From positions 1 to 64,000 of the forward strand of contig CAZQAU010000007.1 in the NCBI GenBank assembly GCA_964591375.1: a DNA stretch of 64,000 nucleotides. Direction: 5' to 3'. The DNA comes from CAYYYG01 sp964591375. GTDB lineage: Bacteria > Patescibacteriota > Microgenomatia > UBA1406 > GWC2-37-13. The notes under the pieces were generated by a model that was not told the DNA's origin, searched no databases, and worked only from the letters and a program-made list of their open reading frames with translations. The number at the start of each line of letters is the position of its first letter. Position 1 is the first letter of the stretch. Shown here piece after piece: positions 61,331 to 64,000 of the stretch. The position numbers were made by a program, and so were the translations under genes.

Positions 61331-62656
61331 ATGGAAAATGCATATATTATAAAAGGTGGAAAACCTTTAAAAGGAGACGTTCAGCTATCAGGAGCTAAAA
61401 ATGTTGCATTAAAAACAATCATTGCATCGTTGCTATTTGAAGGAGACGTTGTTCTTAAGAATGTTCCTCGTATAAATGATGTGACTGAGTTGCTCCATCT
61501 CATTAAAAAACTAGGAGGAAAAGTCAACTTTACCGACACTAATACGCTTGTTTTAAATGCCGATAATTTAAAATCCAATAAAGTTGATATGTTACATGGT
61601 TCAAAAATCCGTACTTCATTTATGATGTTTGCTCCTCTGTTATATAAATTTAAAAAAGCATATATTCCAAATCCAGGAGGATGTCGTTTGGGAGCACGTT
61701 CAATTGATCGTGTAATAGATGGCATGACTGCTTTAGGAATAACCACTGCATATGATTCATCAACTGGTTATTATTACTCCGAGATGAAAAGCCTGCCGCA
61801 TGGTTTTTACCGATTTCAAAAACCATCTCATACAGGTACGGAACTACTTATAATGATAGGTTTGCTTTCTAATGAAGAAATAGTGATTGAAAATGCTGCC
61901 CTTGAACCGGAAATTGATGATCTTATTCAGATGTTAAATGAGGGCGGTGCCGATATAAAGCGGGATGGAGAAAAAATTATGGTTAAAAAAAACCATGTGT
62001 TGAAACAGACAAAACCATATCAAATCATGACCGACCGAAATGAAGCTATGACATATGCTGTAGCTGGTATTGCTACAAAAGGTGATGTCACTGTAATCGG
62101 TATTGAACGGTATTTATTAGATGGTTTTATTGAAAAATTAGTCGAAGCCGGCGGTGGATATGATCAACGGGATGCTCTTCATCACCGTTTTTATTATAAA
62201 GGTCCTTTAAAAAGCGTTAGTATAGTGACAGGTCCTTATCCGGGTTTTATGACTGATTGGCAACCTTTATGGGCAGTGCTTATGACTCAGTCTCAAGGTG
62301 AAACAGATATTCATGAAAGAGTCTTTGAAAACAGATTTAGTTTCGTCGATGAACTGAAGAAGTTAGGTGCAAATATAAAATTTATTAATATACCAGTATC
62401 AAATCCTTCAGAATTTTATTTTTTTAATTACAAAGTTGGGCAGCAATATCATCAGGCCATTCGTATATACGGCTCACAAGCACTTCACAATGGCGTTATG
62501 CAAATTGCCGATATGCGGGCCGGGGCAACATTAGCTATTGCAGCGTTAATGACTGAGGGGGAGTCAGTGATACATGGTGCATCTAATGTCGAACGAGGTT
62601 ATGAGGATTTCGTAGGTAAAGTCAAAAAATTAGGGGGAACTATTAGAAAAATTTAA
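61331..62656 (+). CDS. murA: UDP-N-acetylglucosamine 1-carboxyvinyltransferase
   Basis: A 441-residue EPT-fold enzyme, the first committed step of peptidoglycan synthesis. The substrate loop SGAKNVALK (Lys-Asn pair) and the catalytic loop PGGCRLGARSID, whose Cys is the fosfomycin target, are intact. The frame continues to a TTG at 61310; the ATG at 61331 gives MENAYIIKGGKPLKGDV, the normal family start. Confidence 0.96.
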   Translation: MENAYIIKGGKPLKGDVQLSGAKNVALKTIIASLLFEGDVVLKNVPRINDVTELLHLIKKLGGKVNFTDTNTLVLNADNLKSNKVDMLHGSKIRTSFMMFAPLLYKFKKAYIPNPGGCRLGARSIDRVIDGMTALGITTAYDSSTGYYYSEMKSLPHGFYRFQKPSHTGTELLIMIGLLSNEEIVIENAALEPEIDDLIQMLNEGGADIKRDGEKIMVKKNHVLKQTKPYQIMTDRNEAMTYAVAGIATKGDVTVIGIERYLLDGFIEKLVEAGGGYDQRDALHHRFYYKGPLKSVSIVTGPYPGFMTDWQPLWAVLMTQSQGETDIHERVFENRFSFVDELKKLGANIKFINIPVSNPSEFYFFNYKVGQQYHQAIRIYGSQALHNGVMQIADMRAGATLAIAALMTEGESVIHGASNVERGYEDFVGKVKKLGGTIRKI

Positions 62657-62662
62657 TGTTGT

Positions 62663-63220
62663 ATGAAACTGCTACTCGTTGATCTGGATGATACGCTTAT
62701 AGACACAAGTTTCTTTAAAAAAGAGTTATTTAATAATATTGCTCTAAATTTGAATGTTTCAGTTGAAGCGATTAATGATATTTATAATAATCTGAAGGCA
62801 ACTCACACAATGCACAACTGGAAAAATAATTTTCAAGCTCAGTTAAGTAGTCTTAGCAAGAACGATGTCAATATTGATGCGCATTTACAAGAATCTATAA
62901 AAAAAATTCCTATTAATAAAAAGGTAATAGAGTATGTAAACAAATTCGACGGGCGTAAGATATTATTCTCCTATGGCGATCCCGAAGTTCAAAAAATGAA
63001 GATTGACGGTTTAGGACTATCAGAACTTTTTTCAGACCATATTATTACACCAAATAATAAGATTTCATCATTGAAACAAATGATCTCGGGAAATTCTATT
63101 TTTTATAAAAATGACTATTATTATGACGTGACACTCATTGATAATGAAGAAAGTATGTTGACCGTAGTTAAGGCACAATTTCCCTGGATTAAGGTATTTC
63201 ATCCGGATAATTTAGTATAA
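62663..63220 (+). CDS. HAD-family hydrolase
   Basis: A 185-residue HAD phosphatase. Motif I is LLVDLDDTLIDTS (nucleophile and acid Asp), motif II is ILFSYGD, and motif IV is TLIDNEESML. It lies 6 nt after murA and before a nucleotidyltransferase, so a sugar phosphate is a plausible but unproven substrate. Confidence 0.85.
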   Translation: MKLLLVDLDDTLIDTSFFKKELFNNIALNLNVSVEAINDIYNNLKATHTMHNWKNNFQAQLSSLSKNDVNIDAHLQESIKKIPINKKVIEYVNKFDGRKILFSYGDPEVQKMKIDGLGLSELFSDHIITPNNKISSLKQMISGNSIFYKNDYYYDVTLIDNEESMLTVVKAQFPWIKVFHPDNLV

Positions 63221-63233
63221 TATAACCATCTAT

Positions 63234-64000
63234 ATGCAAAAAATTTCAGCTGTAATTTTAGCCGCAGGTAAAGGTACCAGATTTCTACCTTTAACTGTTA
63301 CAACGCCTAAACCCCTTATAAAAGTGGCGGGAAAACCAGCGATAGAGTATAACATGGAAGCTATGGCCCCATTCGTAGATCAATTTATTATCGTAGTGGG
63401 GTATCTTAAAGAAAAATTCATAAGTCATTTTGGCGATTCTTTTTTAGGCGTTCCTATTACATTTATTGAACAAAAAGAACAAAAAGGTACTGCTGACGCG
63501 TTAATCGCGGCTCAAAGTTCTATTAAAAACGAATCTTTTTTTCTTATTTACGGAGACGATTTATACGACCCGGATTTTTTCAAACTGCTAAGTGAAAAAC
63601 AGGATGCTGCGATAGGTCAGAAGGAAGATAACTGGAAAAATTTCGGTATTTTTCAACTTAAAGAGGGTAGCACTCTTGAAAAAATTGTAGAAAAACCTGA
63701 AATTTATATTGGCAATTTAGCTAATATCGGTGTTTATCGTTTTAATAAAACGATTTTTGAATATGTTTCTCATGTCCAAGAGTCTATTCGCGGAGAATAT
63801 GAAGTGACTGATTTAGTAAGTGCATATTGTCAAAAAAATCCGGTTGAAATTATCGAAGCTATACAAGGTTGGATACCATTAAGCTATCCTTGGCATATAT
63901 TAGATGCTACAGAGTATTTACTTAAAAAAATGTCGACAAAAATAGACGGTCAGATTGAAGCAGGTGCAACTATCCATGGTAATGTAATTCTGGGAAAAAA
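63234..64000 (+). CDS. Sugar-phosphate nucleotidyltransferase (3' end outside window)
   Basis: Translation from the ATG at 63234 gives AVILAAGKGTRFLPLT, TPKPLIKVAGKPAIEYN, KGTADALI and YGDDLYDP, the NTP-transferase motifs of RfbA and GlmU types. The last residues before the window end (IEAGATIHGNVILGK) begin a left-handed beta-helix of hexapeptide repeats, as in GlmU or archaeal-type bifunctional enzymes. In this wall cluster it may supply UDP-GlcNAc, but dTDP- or UDP-glucose synthesis is possible. Confidence 0.9.
   Translation, partial: MQKISAVILAAGKGTRFLPLTVTTPKPLIKVAGKPAIEYNMEAMAPFVDQFIIVVGYLKEKFISHFGDSFLGVPITFIEQKEQKGTADALIAAQSSIKNESFFLIYGDDLYDPDFFKLLSEKQDAAIGQKEDNWKNFGIFQLKEGSTLEKIVEKPEIYIGNLANIGVYRFNKTIFEYVSHVQESIRGEYEVTDLVSAYCQKNPVEIIEAIQGWIPLSYPWHILDATEYLLKKMSTKIDGQIEAGATIHGNVILGK

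Overview
The window is AT-rich, densely packed DNA from a bacterium that most resembles the Candidate Phyla Radiation (Patescibacteria), probably a Microgenomates-like lineage. This is inferred from gene content, not from a marker phylogeny. Supporting features are a standard genetic code (TGA ends several genes), many shortened enzymes (SufD, MurE, AMP phosphorylase), a CvpA-CAP fusion, a sortase with a LAxTG-type substrate, and a minimal SUF system. Convergent genes commonly overlap or abut. No insertion sequence, CRISPR array, prophage or rRNA gene was seen.

Layout. 1-6.5 kb: end of a HIT-family gene, an MFS-like transporter, a YdjM-type membrane hydrolase, glmS with a long hairpin-rich leader, a CvpA-CAP protein, and a sortase with its probable substrate. 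6.7-11.7 kb: a stand-alone 5'-3' exonuclease, ftsH, and a tRNA t6A unit (TsaC-TsaE fusion, then tsaD). 11.7-19.2 kb: sufC-B-D-S-U, a ferredoxin, a 59-residue zinc ribbon that overlaps it, and a two-subunit 2-oxoacid:ferredoxin oxidoreductase. This links Fe-S assembly to a ferredoxin-dependent enzyme. 19.3-21.8 kb: lon behind a CIRCE-like operator, closed by a strong terminator. 21.8-30.6 kb: an eight-gene leftward surface-glycan operon. 30.7-37.5 kb: a tRNA with CAU anticodon, an RmlC-like epimerase, a phosphoribosyltransferase divergent from a TrpR-family regulator across a palindromic operator, rarA, a three-gene ABC exporter and an AlaX-like editing protein. 37.5-50.3 kb: a class A PBP, metG, rpsO-pnp with a long intergenic hairpin, ftsK, mltG, an AMP phosphorylase-type enzyme and murJ. 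50.5-64 kb: a division/cell-wall cluster (mraZ, rsmH, ftsL-like, ftsI, murE, pgeF, murC, murB, murA, a HAD hydrolase and a sugar nucleotidyltransferase cut by the window end), interrupted by a large LamG surface protein and small unknown genes.

Regulation. Several operon-leading genes have a -10 hexamer only 6-8 nt before the ATG, which predicts leaderless mRNAs. Others, such as murJ and the sortase-substrate gene, carry a Shine-Dalgarno-like sequence. Operator-like sites lie on the promoters of lon, mraZ, the TrpR-family/phosphoribosyltransferase pair and the ABC exporter. I did not find a clearly new multi-gene system. The strongest leads are regulatory: the TrpR-type palindrome, the CIRCE-like lon operator, the glmS leader hairpins, the rpsO-pnp hairpin and the leaderless promoter pattern.
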